Assembly: GCF_902859745.1 (NCBI RefSeq)
Contig: NZ_CADIJW010000052.1
Location: forward strand, 1 to 38,112
Source: Achromobacter dolens
GTDB lineage: Bacteria > Pseudomonadota > Gammaproteobacteria > Burkholderiales > Burkholderiaceae_B
Length of the DNA: 38,112 nt
Reading direction: 5' to 3'
Below the pieces are notes generated by a model. It had not been told where the DNA came from and did no database searches. It saw only the letters and a program-made list of their open reading frames with translations. Made by a program: the position numbers and the translations under genes. This document shows, in pieces, positions 28,648 through 37,136 of the stretch; the first letter of the stretch is position 1; each line of letters starts with the position of its first letter.

Positions 28648-29775
28648 ATGCTATTGACCGAAGAACAGCTCAGCGTCCAGGACATGGCGCGCCGTTTCGC
28701 CCAGGAACGCCTGGCGCCCAATTCCGAGCGCTGGGACCGCGAACACCACTATCCGGCCGACGCCATCCGCGAGATGGCCGACCTGGGATTCTTCGGCATG
28801 CTGGTGCCGGAGGAATGGGACGGCAACGCCAGCGGCTACCTGTCGTACGCCGTGGCGCTCGAGGAGATCGCGGCGGGCAATGGCGCCTGCTCGACCATCA
28901 TGAGCGTGCACAACTCGGTCGCCTGCATGCCGATCCTGAAGTACGGCAGCGACGCGCAGAAAGACCAGTTCCTGCGGCCGCTGGCCACGGGCGCGGCCAT
29001 CGGCGGTTTCGCCCTGACCGAGCCGCAGGCCGGCTCCGACGCCAGCAGCCTGCGCACCCGCGCGGTGCGCGACGGCGACCACTACGTGCTCAATGGCGCC
29101 AAGCAGTTCATCACCTCGGGCCGCACGGGCCAACTGGTGATCGTGTTCGCGGTGACCGATCCGCAGGCCGGCAAGCGCGGCATCTCGGCGTTCATCGTGC
29201 CGACCGACACCCCGGGCTACCAGGTGGTGCGGGTCGAGGACAAGCTCGGCCAACACCTGTCCGACACCTGCCAGATCGCCTTCGAGGATATGCGCATTCC
29301 CGCCGCGTGGCGGCTGGGCGAGGAGGGCGAGGGCTACAAGATCGCGCTGTCGAACCTGGAGGGCGGCCGCATCGGCATCGCCTCGCAGTCGGTCGGCATG
29401 GCGCGCGCGGCGTTCGAATGCGCGCGCGACTATGCGCGCGACCGCCAGGCCTTCGGCAAGCCCATCATGGAGCACCAGGCGGTGTCGTTCCGGCTGGCCG
29501 ACATGGCCACGCAGATCCACGCCGCGCGGCAGATGGTGCTGCACGCGGCGGCGCTGCGCGAGGCCGGCAGGCCGGCGCTGACCGAGGCCTCGATGGCCAA
29601 GCTGTTCGCCTCCGAGATGGCCGAGAAGGTCTGCTCGGCCGCCATCCAGACGCTGGGCGGCTACGGCTACCTGGCCGACTTCCCGGTGGAACGCATCTAC
29701 CGCGATGTGCGCGTGTGCCAGATCTACGAAGGCACCAGCGACATCCAGCGGCTGGTGATCGCGCGCGCTTTGTAG
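28648..29775 (+). CDS. Acyl-CoA dehydrogenase
   Basis: The 375-residue FAD enzyme would oxidise an acyl-CoA to the 2-enoyl-CoA and pass electrons to electron-transfer flavoprotein. The motifs are [19 protein letters not shown] (about 125-143), the FAD-binding [52 protein letters not shown] and the catalytic base Glu361 in [11 protein letters not shown]. That base position fits the short-chain or butyryl/methylbutyryl branch, not the isovaleryl type. AGGAGA precedes the ATG. No other beta-oxidation gene is adjacent, so chain length cannot be inferred from context. Confidence 0.93.
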   Translation: MLLTEEQLSVQDMARRFAQERLAPNSERWDREHHYPADAIREMADLGFFGMLVPEEWDGNASGYLSYAVALEEIAAGNGACSTIMSVHNSVACMPILKYGSDAQKDQFLRPLATGAAIGGFALTEPQAGSDASSLRTRAVRDGDHYVLNGAKQFITSGRTGQLVIVFAVTDPQAGKRGISAFIVPTDTPGYQVVRVEDKLGQHLSDTCQIAFEDMRIPAAWRLGEEGEGYKIALSNLEGGRIGIASQSVGMARAAFECARDYARDRQAFGKPIMEHQAVSFRLADMATQIHAARQMVLHAAALREAGRPALTEASMAKLFASEMAEKVCSAAIQTLGGYGYLADFPVERIYRDVRVCQIYEGTSDIQRLVIARAL

Positions 29776-29796
29776 GACGGCGCGACGCGCGAGCGG

Positions 29797-29867
29797 GGGC
29801 CGCCGAGGCGGGCGGCCCGCGGGCGCCGGCGGCATGGTTGACGCTGCGCGCCGGCAGGGCCTGCCGG
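29797..29867. terminator. Two hairpins between convergent genes
   Basis: GGGCCGCC (29797-29804) pairs with GGCGGCCC (29811-29818). CCGGCAG (29851-29857) pairs with CTGCCGG (29861-29867) just beyond the stop of the leftward TPR gene. Both are GC-rich and lack T-tracts, so they probably act as weak or 3'-end-protecting structures. Confidence 0.45.
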
Positions 29868-29871
29868 GAGC

Positions 29872-31785
29872 TCAGTCCAACAAGGCCTGCACGGCGGCCT
29901 GCGCCGGCGCCGCCAGCGGCTGTTCACGTTGCAGCCGCGCGATCTTTTCCTCGAACTCGCCCGCCACATCCGGCCGCACCTTCTTCATGGCGCGCACCGT
30001 CTGCGCCAGCAGCAGGCGGGCGTTGACACTTTGCGGGAAGTCCAGGCACTGGCGCAGGTTGCCGTCAATGATCTCGCGTTCGCCATTGAGCTGGCCCGGC
30101 TGGTCCGGGTCGGCGCCGTTGCAGCGCACGGCCAGCAACTGTTCCAGGCGCAACAGGTAGTACGGGAAGGCGGCGCCGTCCGGCACCGTGTAGTTGGCGG
30201 GCGCCGCCAGCGGCGCCTGCGCGGTGGCGCGGCCGACCAGCGCCACCAGTTCCTCGGTCAGGCGCTGGATCGCGGCGGTCGGATCGGCCATCGGGAATTC
30301 GGCCGACAACGCGCCGATGCACTCGGCGTCCTCGGTGCGCACCAGGCGCACCTCGGCGCGCCACGGCTCGGCCACGGTGACCAGGTGCGAGATCACCACG
30401 TAATCGCTCTGCGCCTCGCATTGCTGCGCGTAGCCGATGGCGTCGGTGTCGTCCCAGGCCGCGCCGCTCAGCAGGAAGCCGGGATGCGGCTCGGTCAGCC
30501 ACGGCACCAGCGTCTGCGTGCGCAGGCCGCAGCGCAGCGCCAGTTGTTCGTTGAAGTACAGCGGCAGCGCGCGGCTCAGGCGGCCGGTGGCGTCGGCCAG
30601 TTGCCGCTCGGCGCCTTCGGGCGCGTCGCCGATCTCGGCCGAACCGCCCAGGAACGACACCAGCGGACGGTCGGGCGTCACCGGCGTGAACAGCGCCGCC
30701 GCGGGCGAATCGGGCGTCAGCCAGACCGGGCCGCGGCCCAGCAGCATCGCCAGCCGCATCTGCGCCGGTTCGGTGGCGCCGTCACCCAGCGCGGCGCGCG
30801 CCAGTTCGGTGTCCCAATAGCCCAGGTTGTCCTTCCAGTCGGGGCGCTGCTGCGCGTAGAGCTGGTCGAGTATGGCGCGGGCCTCGTCGTGGCGGCCCAG
30901 TTCGACGTAGGCGCGGATCAGGTTGTTGCCGACCTGGATGCCGTGGTGGGCGGCCTCGAAGCGCGGCCCGGCCAGTTGCACGATCGGCTCGATCGCGCCG
31001 GCGTTGCCCAGGTCGCCGCTCATCTGCGCCAGCAGGTCGGCGGGCGCGGGCGTGCCGGCGCGGGCGAGCGATTCTTCATACATGGCGAGCGCGCCGGACA
31101 GGTTGTGCGCGCCCAGTTCACCGTGCGCCAGCCACAGTTGCGCGCGCCAGCTCCCGGGCAGGGCGGCGACCTTGCGCATGGCGGCCACGCCGGCGGCGTC
31201 GCCGCCGTGTTCGCGGTGGATCGCCTCGTACCAGCCCAGGCCGTTGTCCTGGTTGGGATCCAGCTCCAGCGCATGCCACAGCGTGGCCAGGGCGCCGGCC
31301 TCGTCGCCGCGCTCGTCCTGGATCTTGGCCAGGTTGGTCAGGACGATGCCGGTCTCGCCGTGCGCGGCCATGAAATCGCGCAGCACCCGTTCGGCGTCGT
31401 CGAGCCGGCCGGTCTTCATGTAGACGATGGCCTGCAGCACCACGCCGCGCTCGGCGCCGGGTTGCAGTTCGACCAGGCGGTCGGCGGGCCTGACCATTTC
31501 ATCGATGAAGCCGTCGCCGAGCGACTGGATGATCAGGCCGGCGAGCGAGTCGGGGTCGTCCCAGTGGCGCTCGATGGCGCCGGCCAGCACGTTGTCGCGC
31601 CACTGGTCGCGCGGCACGAAGATCTCGCGGCCGTAGGCGTCGTAGGCGCGAATCATGTCGGCGTCCTGCGGCGCCTGTGTGTCAGAGGCCGCCGCGTCGG
31701 CGGGCTGCGGCGCGGGCTGATCGGCGTGCGCGGCGGCGTCGGCGGGAGCGGCTTGCTTGCCGAGCAGTTTCTTCAGAAAGCTCAT
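29872..31785 (-). CDS. Large TPR-containing protein of unknown function
   Basis: The 637-residue protein starts MSFLKKLLGKQ, then has an Ala/Gln/Pro/Asp-rich stretch (about 11-42). A helical repeat region (about 110-330) follows with TPR-like units such as AIVYMKTGRLDDAERVLRDF, TLWHALELDPNQD and AYVELGRHDEARAILDQLY. The C-terminal half is a mixed domain with VSFLGGSAEIGD and NYTVPDGAAFPYYLLRLEQLL. No signal peptide or helix is seen, so it should be cytoplasmic. It begins 11 bases after the DUF2784 gene stops and probably shares its transcript. I cannot assign a role. Confidence 0.75.
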   Translation of the reverse strand: MSFLKKLLGKQAAPADAAAHADQPAPQPADAAASDTQAPQDADMIRAYDAYGREIFVPRDQWRDNVLAGAIERHWDDPDSLAGLIIQSLGDGFIDEMVRPADRLVELQPGAERGVVLQAIVYMKTGRLDDAERVLRDFMAAHGETGIVLTNLAKIQDERGDEAGALATLWHALELDPNQDNGLGWYEAIHREHGGDAAGVAAMRKVAALPGSWRAQLWLAHGELGAHNLSGALAMYEESLARAGTPAPADLLAQMSGDLGNAGAIEPIVQLAGPRFEAAHHGIQVGNNLIRAYVELGRHDEARAILDQLYAQQRPDWKDNLGYWDTELARAALGDGATEPAQMRLAMLLGRGPVWLTPDSPAAALFTPVTPDRPLVSFLGGSAEIGDAPEGAERQLADATGRLSRALPLYFNEQLALRCGLRTQTLVPWLTEPHPGFLLSGAAWDDTDAIGYAQQCEAQSDYVVISHLVTVAEPWRAEVRLVRTEDAECIGALSAEFPMADPTAAIQRLTEELVALVGRATAQAPLAAPANYTVPDGAAFPYYLLRLEQLLAVRCNGADPDQPGQLNGEREIIDGNLRQCLDFPQSVNARLLLAQTVRAMKKVRPDVAGEFEEKIARLQREQPLAAPAQAAVQALLD

Positions 31786-31796
31786 CGGGTCGGTTC

Positions 31797-32189
31797 CTAG
31801 GTTCGGGCGCCCGCCGCGCGGACGCGGCGGGCAAGGCGGCGACGCGCCCAGAGGGTGTAGATGACGAGGTTGCCGGCGACCAGCAGCAGCGCCAGCGCGA
31901 CCTGGACGCCGCGCGTCAGGCCGTCCGGGTAGATCAGCGCCAGGACGTAATGCTCGATGAAGCCGCCGGCATAGCCTTGCTGGCCCGCCTGCTGGCGCAG
32001 CGAGACTTCCAGCGGCGTCAGCGGGCAGATCCAGCCCATGCCGACGACCATCGCGCCCCAGGCCAGCGCCGGCAGGTGCAGGTAGGCCAGGCGCCAGCGC
32101 CAAAGCGCCAGCAGGCCGCCGAACACCACGAAGGCGACGAACAGGCCGTGAATGATCAGGACGGCGTCGGCCAGCAGGCGAGGGATCAT
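31797..32189 (-). CDS. DUF2784 family membrane protein
   Basis: The 130-residue protein has about four helices: ADAVLIIHGLFVAFVVFGGLL, LPALAWGAMVVGMGW, FIEHYVLALIYP and VALALLLVAGNLVIYTLW. CPLTPLEVSLRQQAGQQGY with GGFIEHYVLALIYPDGL is the recognisable DUF2784 core. GAGGAA before the ATG at 32189 supports the start. The function is unknown. The 113 bases upstream (32190-32302) show no further gene. Confidence 0.85.
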   Translation of the reverse strand: MIPRLLADAVLIIHGLFVAFVVFGGLLALWRWRLAYLHLPALAWGAMVVGMGWICPLTPLEVSLRQQAGQQGYAGGFIEHYVLALIYPDGLTRGVQVALALLLVAGNLVIYTLWARRRLARRVRAAGART

Positions 32190-32302
32190 GCGGGCATTCC
32201 TCTGGTGGGCATCCGCTGTCGCCGGGGCGACGGGGCCGACACGACGCGTTCGTGGCGACGGGCGGAAGGGGCGCCGGGCGCGGATGGCGCCGGCGCCGGT
32301 CG

Positions 32303-32878
32303 TCAGGGTTTCAGGTCGCGCAGCAACTTGGCCAGTTCCGGCGCGGTCATCAGCGACACGCCCTCGGCGCGGGCGTATTGCAGGGCGTTGTCGGACACCT
32401 CGCCCAACGCAATGTAGATGGCTTCGCGCGCGCCGCGCTTCTCGCGCGCCGCCTGCAGTTCGCGCAGCGGCTCGACGCCGACCCGCGCGGCCTTCCAGCG
32501 CTTGGCGCTGACCATGGCGACGTGGCCGTCCTTGGCCAAGGCGAAATCGGCGCCGGGGCCTTGCAGCCGTTCGACCTCGCAGCCATCGCGGCGAAAACCG
32601 GCCTCGACCGTGGCGGCGAACTGCTGCCACGACATGGCCGCGGCGGCCTGCGCCACGGCCTCGACGCGGGCGCCCGACGGCGCGCGCAATTGCTTGTAGG
32701 CCGCCATGATGGCGATTACCGCGAACGGCACGGCGGCGAACACGCCCATGGCCGCATACTCCAGCGGCAGCGCGGCGAATCCACCCACCGACAGCAGCAG
32801 CGCCACGCCGGCGCTCATCCACCACGGCGAGCGCAGCAGCACCGCGAAGATGGAGTTCTGCGACATCTTGAACTTCAT
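32303..32878 (-). CDS. Membrane-anchored Mrr-like (restriction endonuclease fold) protein
   Basis: The 191-residue protein has two N-terminal helices (about 19-37 and 41-60) and a cytoplasmic domain of about 110 residues resembling the Mrr_cat/restriction-endonuclease-like fold. It shows MSWQQFAATVEAGFRRDGCEVERL, then GADFALAKDGHVAMVSAKRWKA. The usual metal and catalytic pattern D...(Q/E)xK appears as Asp111 and Ser124-Ala-Lys126, so the Gln/Glu is missing and activity is doubtful. The later IYIALGEVSDNALQYARAEGVSLMTAPEL matches the fold's end strand and helix. The start overlaps the S4 protein stop as ATGA. Confidence 0.75.
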   Translation of the reverse strand: MKFKMSQNSIFAVLLRSPWWMSAGVALLLSVGGFAALPLEYAAMGVFAAVPFAVIAIMAAYKQLRAPSGARVEAVAQAAAAMSWQQFAATVEAGFRRDGCEVERLQGPGADFALAKDGHVAMVSAKRWKAARVGVEPLRELQAAREKRGAREAIYIALGEVSDNALQYARAEGVSLMTAPELAKLLRDLKP

Positions 32879-33099
32879 GACGCGCGCACCACGATACGCA
32901 CGTCGCCGCAGGTGACGATCTGGCCGGGACGGATCTTGGCCGTCTTGCGCGTTTCGACCACGCCGCCCACGCTCACGTGGCCTTCGGCCACCAGCATCTT
33001 GCCGGCGCCGCCGCTGTCGCAGACGCCGGTGGCCTTGAGCAACTGGTTGACTTCAATAAAGGCGCTGCCTTCGGCAAGCGTGAATTCGATGATGGGCAT
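32875..33099 (-). CDS. S4-domain RNA-binding protein, YbcJ-like
   Basis: The 74-residue protein is a single S4 RNA-binding fold: FIEVNQLLKATGVCDSGGAG, KMLVAEGHVSVGGVVETRKTAKIRPGQIV. This matches the YbcJ family, whose members bind RNA and are thought to act near the ribosome or in RNA metabolism. It overlaps the Mrr-like gene by 4 bases and lies 33 bases after the DUF502 gene on the same strand. Confidence 0.88.
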   Translation of the reverse strand: MPIIEFTLAEGSAFIEVNQLLKATGVCDSGGAGKMLVAEGHVSVGGVVETRKTAKIRPGQIVTCGDVRIVVRAS

Positions 33100-33132
33100 G
33101 GCACGGACGGGCGTTGAATGGGGATCGGGCGG

Positions 33133-33822
33133 TCAGGCCTGGCCGCCGGGGGCGTTGCCGCCAACGGGCGGGGCCGGCGGCGCGGGGGGCGCCGGGGGCA
33201 CGTCGGCGGGCGCCACGGGGCGGTCGCTGGGGGCTTCTGCGCGCGCCATCCAGGCGATCAGCGACGAGCGCATGGCTTCCTCGACCGACATCTGGATCGG
33301 CTGCACCCATTCCTGCGGCACGAATACGGTATAGCCCCCGATCATATAGCCCATCGGCAGGTACACCGCCACGCGGTCGCCCTGCGTGAAGCCTTCCGGC
33401 AGGCCGTCCAGGTTGCGGCGCGTCACCAGGCCGACCAGCTCCAGTTGCTGGCCCGGGATGCGCAGGATCACGACCTGCTGGGCGGTGGCCTTGGAGCTGG
33501 GCGAGAAGTAGTCGGCGAAGCTCTTGAGCGACGAGTAGATGCTCTTGACCACCGGCAGGTTGGTGAACGGCATTTCCAGCAGCGCCATCACGCGCTTGAC
33601 GCGCTCCTTGGACACCAGGTAGCCGATCGCCAGGATGCCCAGGATGCCCAGCAGCAGCCCCAGGCCCGGAAAATAGAAGCCGCCGATGAACGGGCGCAGG
33701 AAGGTCAGCGCCACCGCCTCGGTCCAGGCCAGGAAGATGTAGAGCAGGTAGATCGTCAGCGCCAGCGGCAGCACGGTGATCAGGCCGCGGAAGAAGTACT
33801 TGTAGAGACGGGTCATAGTCAT
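33133..33822 (-). CDS. DUF502 family membrane protein
   Basis: The 229-residue protein starts MTMTRLYKYFFRGLITVLPLA. It has two helices (about 11-32 and 50-70, GLGLLLGILGILAIGYLV) and the conserved segment MPFTNLPVVKSIYSSLKSF. The domain with VILRIPGQQLELVGLVTRR, YLPMGYMIGGYTVFVPQEW and MSVEEAMRSSLIAWM ends in a Pro/Ala-rich tail of about 25 residues. These fit DUF502, which is widespread in bacteria and of unknown function. ATGs at 33822 and 33816 are both possible. Confidence 0.9.
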   Translation of the reverse strand: MTMTRLYKYFFRGLITVLPLALTIYLLYIFLAWTEAVALTFLRPFIGGFYFPGLGLLLGILGILAIGYLVSKERVKRVMALLEMPFTNLPVVKSIYSSLKSFADYFSPSSKATAQQVVILRIPGQQLELVGLVTRRNLDGLPEGFTQGDRVAVYLPMGYMIGGYTVFVPQEWVQPIQMSVEEAMRSSLIAWMARAEAPSDRPVAPADVPPAPPAPPAPPVGGNAPGGQA

Positions 33823-33923
33823 GAAGCCAGGAAATCGGGGTCGGGTCCTACGCCGCGCGGACCGGAAGGGCCGAAAGCATAGCAGCAGGCGGCGCAAAGT
33901 CCGGTAACAAGACGCGGGAATTG

Positions 33924-34391
33924 CTACCGGTCGACGGGCAGATACAGCGTCTCCTTGATCTCCTCCATCACCACATAGCTGCGCGATTCGGCCGACGCGG
34001 GCAGGCGCTTGAGGATCTCGCCGAGCAGACGGCGGTATTCATTCATCTCGGTCAGGCGGGCCTTGACCAGGTAGTCGAAGTCGCCCGACACCAGGTGGCA
34101 CTCCATGACCTCGGGCACATACAGCAGCTCTTTCTTGACCTTGTCGAACACGTCGCCCGACTTGGCCGAAAGCTTGATCTCCAGGAACACCAGCAGGTTC
34201 TTGCCGAGCGCCGCCGGGTTGACGCGCGCATGGTAACCGGAGATCACGCCTTCGCGCTCCATGCGCTTGACGCGGTCGGAGCAGGGCGTGGCCGACAGGC
34301 TGACGCGCTCGGCCAGTTCCGTGACGGAAATACGGCCTTCCCGCTGCAGGATATCCAGGATTTTCAGGTCGATACGATCGAGATCGCGCAT
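33924..34391 (-). CDS. Lrp/AsnC family transcriptional regulator
   Basis: The 155-residue protein has the Lrp helix-turn-helix (about 5-55: LDRIDLKILDILQREGRISV, TELAERVSLSATPCSDRVKR) and the RAM effector domain (about 65-150: FLEIKLSAKSGDVFDKVK, CHLVSGDFDYLVKA). It is divergent from dadA. Lrp-type activators or repressors of dadA that respond to alanine or leucine are known in enterics and pseudomonads. Here the same role is likely. Confidence 0.95.
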   Translation of the reverse strand: MRDLDRIDLKILDILQREGRISVTELAERVSLSATPCSDRVKRMEREGVISGYHARVNPAALGKNLLVFLEIKLSAKSGDVFDKVKKELLYVPEVMECHLVSGDFDYLVKARLTEMNEYRRLLGEILKRLPASAESRSYVVMEEIKETLYLPVDR

Positions 34392-34454
34392 TTCACTTCT
34401 GGCGGTCGAAAAAAGGAGCTTGGCCGGGAAAAACCACTGCCGAATGAAAATCTT

Positions 34455-34469
34455 CAGTGATTTTCACTG
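34455..34469. promoter_or_regulatory. Dyad in the Lrp-dadA intergenic region, candidate Lrp site
   Basis: CAGTGA-TTT-TCACTG is a perfect 6-bp dyad with a three-base centre in an AT-rich patch 58 bases upstream of dadA. The size fits an Lrp-type operator controlling the divergent genes. Confidence 0.5.
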
Positions 34470-34526
34470 CGATGAGGCTCATAGACTACCGAAATTCCTG
34501 ACCAAATCCAAACTTCGGAACGAATC

Positions 34527-35828
34527 ATGCACGTCATCGTCCTCGGCAGCGGCGTCATCGGCACCACTACGGCCTATTACCTGGCCCGCCAGGGGGCCAA
34601 AGTGACGGTGCTGGACCGCCAGCCCGGCGCCGCCCAGGAGACCAGCTACGCCAACGCCGGCCAGGTGTCGCCGGGCTATTCCACGCCTTGGGCCGCACCC
34701 GGCATTCCGCTGAAGGCCATCAAGTGGCTGTTCAAGAAGCACGCGCCGCTGGCGATCCGCCTGGACGGCAGCCTGTACCAGCTCAAGTGGATGGCGGCGA
34801 TGCTGGCCAACTGTTCGGCCGAGCGCTACGCGGTCAACAAGGAACGCATGCTGCGCCTTGCCGAATACAGCCGCGACTGCCTGCGCGAGCTGCGCGCCGA
34901 CACCGGCATCCATTATGAAGAGCGCACCCGCGGCACGCTGCAGTTGTTCCGCACCGAGGCCCAGATGGAAGCCGCGCGCCGCGACATCGCGGTGCTGGAA
35001 GAGGTCGGCGTGCCCTACGAGCTGCTGGACTGCAACCGCCTGGTGAGCGCCGAGCCGGCGCTGGCGCGCTCGCTGCACAAGCTGGCCGGCGGCCTGCGCC
35101 TGCCCAACGACGAGACCGGCGACTGCCGCCTGTTCACCACCCGCCTGGCCGCAATGGCTGCGGCGCTGGGCGTGGAGTTCCGCTATAACCAGTCCGTCAC
35201 GGGCCTGAACACCGCCGGCGGGCAGGTGACCGGCGTGCGTGTCGGCAACGAGGTGCTGACGGCCGACCGCTACGTCGCCGCCTTCGGCAGCTACACCCGC
35301 GGCTTCCTGGAGCCGCTCGGCCTGGACCTGCCGGTGTACCCGGTCAAGGGCTATTCGCTCACCATCCCCATGAAGGACGAGGCCGCCGCGCCGGTCTCCA
35401 CCATTCTGGACGAGACCTACAAGATCGCCGTCACCCGCTTTGACGACCGGATCCGCGTCGGCGGCATGGCCGAGCTGTCGGGCTTCGACCTGCGCCTGAA
35501 GGACGCGCGCCGCAAGACGCTGGAACTGGTGGTCAACGATCTGTTCCCCGGCAGCGGCGACGTGGCCCGCGCCGAGTTCTGGACCGGCCTGCGCCCCATG
35601 ACGCCGGACAGCACGCCCGTGGTCGGCCCGACCCGCTACGGCAACCTGTTCCTGAACACCGGCCACGGCACGCTGGGCTGGACCATGGCCTGCGGCTCCG
35701 GCAAGCTGGTGGCCGACCAGGTGCTGGGCCAGCGGCCGCAGATCCGCACCGACGGCCTGGCGCTGTCGCGCTACGACCGCCAGGCCTCGGCCGAGCGGCC
35801 GCTGGTGCTGGGCGGCAAGGGCGCCTGA
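34527..35828 (+). CDS. dadA: D-amino acid dehydrogenase small subunit DadA
   Basis: The 433-residue FAD enzyme deaminates D-amino acids (mainly D-alanine) to keto acids and delivers electrons to the respiratory chain at the inner membrane. [20 protein letters not shown] (3-22) is the FAD site. [64 protein letters not shown] and [19 protein letters not shown] are hallmarks of DadA. No alanine racemase gene (dadX) follows: the next gene is nuclease-like. Confidence 0.97.
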   Translation: MHVIVLGSGVIGTTTAYYLARQGAKVTVLDRQPGAAQETSYANAGQVSPGYSTPWAAPGIPLKAIKWLFKKHAPLAIRLDGSLYQLKWMAAMLANCSAERYAVNKERMLRLAEYSRDCLRELRADTGIHYEERTRGTLQLFRTEAQMEAARRDIAVLEEVGVPYELLDCNRLVSAEPALARSLHKLAGGLRLPNDETGDCRLFTTRLAAMAAALGVEFRYNQSVTGLNTAGGQVTGVRVGNEVLTADRYVAAFGSYTRGFLEPLGLDLPVYPVKGYSLTIPMKDEAAAPVSTILDETYKIAVTRFDDRIRVGGMAELSGFDLRLKDARRKTLELVVNDLFPGSGDVARAEFWTGLRPMTPDSTPVVGPTRYGNLFLNTGHGTLGWTMACGSGKLVADQVLGQRPQIRTDGLALSRYDRQASAERPLVLGGKGA

Positions 35829-35860
35829 TTCCGGCCTGTTGCCCGCATCCTTGCCTCCGG

Positions 35861-35918
35861 CGCCGGCACAAGCCGGCGTCCCGACGGCCCGCCCGGCGCA
35901 CGATGCCGGCCGGGCCGT
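35861..35918 (+). terminator. GC-rich hairpins after dadA
   Basis: CGCCGGC-ACAA-GCCGGCG (35861-35878) is followed by a longer stem in which ACGGCCCG (35884-35891) pairs with CGGGCCGT (35911-35918), with inner CCGGC/GCCGG pairs and one mismatch, then TGTT. The second is the better terminator candidate in the 180-base gap before the nuclease gene. Confidence 0.55.
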
Positions 35919-36008
35919 TGTTCCAGCGGGCGCGGCGCAACATTGCCGCGACACTTGCAGGCCCGTTGACGCCACAGGGAATCGACGCCGGCCTCTACAA
36001 TCGGCGGC

Positions 36009-37136
36009 ATGACCCATTTCCTGCATACCGCCGATTGGCAGATCGGCCGTCAGTACGGCCAGTTCGAAACCGATGACGCCGCCTTGCTGGCCGAGGCCCG
36101 CTTCGATGTCGTCGCGCGCATCGCCGCGCTTGCCGCCGAGCGCCAGGTCGACGCGGTGCTGGTGGCCGGCGACGTGTTCGACACCCAGGCGGTGTCCGAC
36201 CGCACCATCCGCCGCCTGTTCGCCGCGCTGGCCGCCTACGCCGGGCCGTGGGTCATGATCGCCGGCAACCACGACGCGGCGTTGGCCGACAGCGTCTGGA
36301 GCCGCGCCGCGCAACTGGGCTGCATCCCGCCCAACGTGCGGGTGCCGTTGCGTACTGGCGTGGTCGACCTGCCAGCGCAGAACCTCGCGGTGCTGGCCGC
36401 GCCGCTGACCCAGCGCCATACCTACGACGACGTCACCCAGGCCTTCGACGCGCTGGAATCCGAACCCGGCCGCGTCCGCGTGGGCCTGGCCCATGGCAGT
36501 GTCGCCGGCCGCCTGCCCGACGCCATCGACTCCACCAACCCCATCGCGCCCGACCGCGCCGCCCGCGCGCGGCTCGACTACCTGGCGCTCGGCGATTGGC
36601 ACGGCTGCCTGGCCATCGACGAACGCACCTGGTACGCTGGCACGCCCGAGCAAGACCGCTTTCGCGGCAACGAACCCGGCTATGCGCTGGACGTGCGCAT
36701 CGATGCGCCGGGCGCCCCGCCACGCGTCGAACGCGTGGCCACCGGCAAATACCGCTGGTCCGCCTGGACCGAAACCCTGAGCCTGCCGACCGACGCCCAG
36801 GCGTTGGCCGACCGCCTGGCGGCGCTGCGCGCCGAAGACGTGCTGCGGCTGGAACTGCAGGGCCACGTCAACGTGCCGACCTGGGAGGCGCTGCAACGCG
36901 CCGTGGACCAGGCGGCGGCGCAGGCGAGGGCGGTGCTGCCGGACTTCTCCGGCCTGCTGCTCGAACCCGACGAGGCCGACCTGGCGCAACTGGGCGCGAG
37001 CGGCTACGTCGGCGAAGTGGCCGCGCAACTGCAGGCCATGCAGGCCGATCCCGACCAGGCGGCGGTGGCCGGCGAGGCCCTGCGGCTGCTGCTGCGGTTC
37101 CAGCGCGAAGGCGCGGCGGCGGGAGGCGCGCAATGA
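36009..37136 (+). CDS. SbcD/Mre11-like metallophosphoesterase, predicted DNA repair nuclease
   Basis: The 375-residue protein has the calcineurin-like phosphoesterase motifs at its N-terminus: HTADWQIG (Asp9; the usual second ligand His is Gln11), GDVFD (54-58), GNHD (86-89), GLAHGSVAG (His162) and LALGDWHG, in place of GHxH, with Asp196 and His198. A C-terminal cap follows. It resembles the YhaO/SbcD group of DNA exonucleases but differs from standard SbcD at two metal ligands. Its stop overlaps the SbcC-like start (ATGA), so they should form an SbcCD/Mre11-Rad50-like complex. Confidence 0.88.
   Translation: MTHFLHTADWQIGRQYGQFETDDAALLAEARFDVVARIAALAAERQVDAVLVAGDVFDTQAVSDRTIRRLFAALAAYAGPWVMIAGNHDAALADSVWSRAAQLGCIPPNVRVPLRTGVVDLPAQNLAVLAAPLTQRHTYDDVTQAFDALESEPGRVRVGLAHGSVAGRLPDAIDSTNPIAPDRAARARLDYLALGDWHGCLAIDERTWYAGTPEQDRFRGNEPGYALDVRIDAPGAPPRVERVATGKYRWSAWTETLSLPTDAQALADRLAALRAEDVLRLELQGHVNVPTWEALQRAVDQAAAQARAVLPDFSGLLLEPDEADLAQLGASGYVGEVAAQLQAMQADPDQAAVAGEALRLLLRFQREGAAAGGAQ

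Noticed and set aside
29929-31800. 623-codon rightward frame opposite the TPR gene
   Set aside because: It is antisense to a protein with evident TPR-like repeats and has Gln/Arg/Val-rich composition without domains.
33118-33882. 254-codon rightward frame opposite the DUF502 gene
   Set aside because: The DUF502 protein on the minus strand has conserved motifs and membrane helices. This frame is a His/Gln/Arg-rich shadow.
34479-37133. 884-codon leftward open frame across dadA and the nuclease gene
   Set aside because: It lies antisense to two well-recognised genes, has low-complexity composition and no family features.
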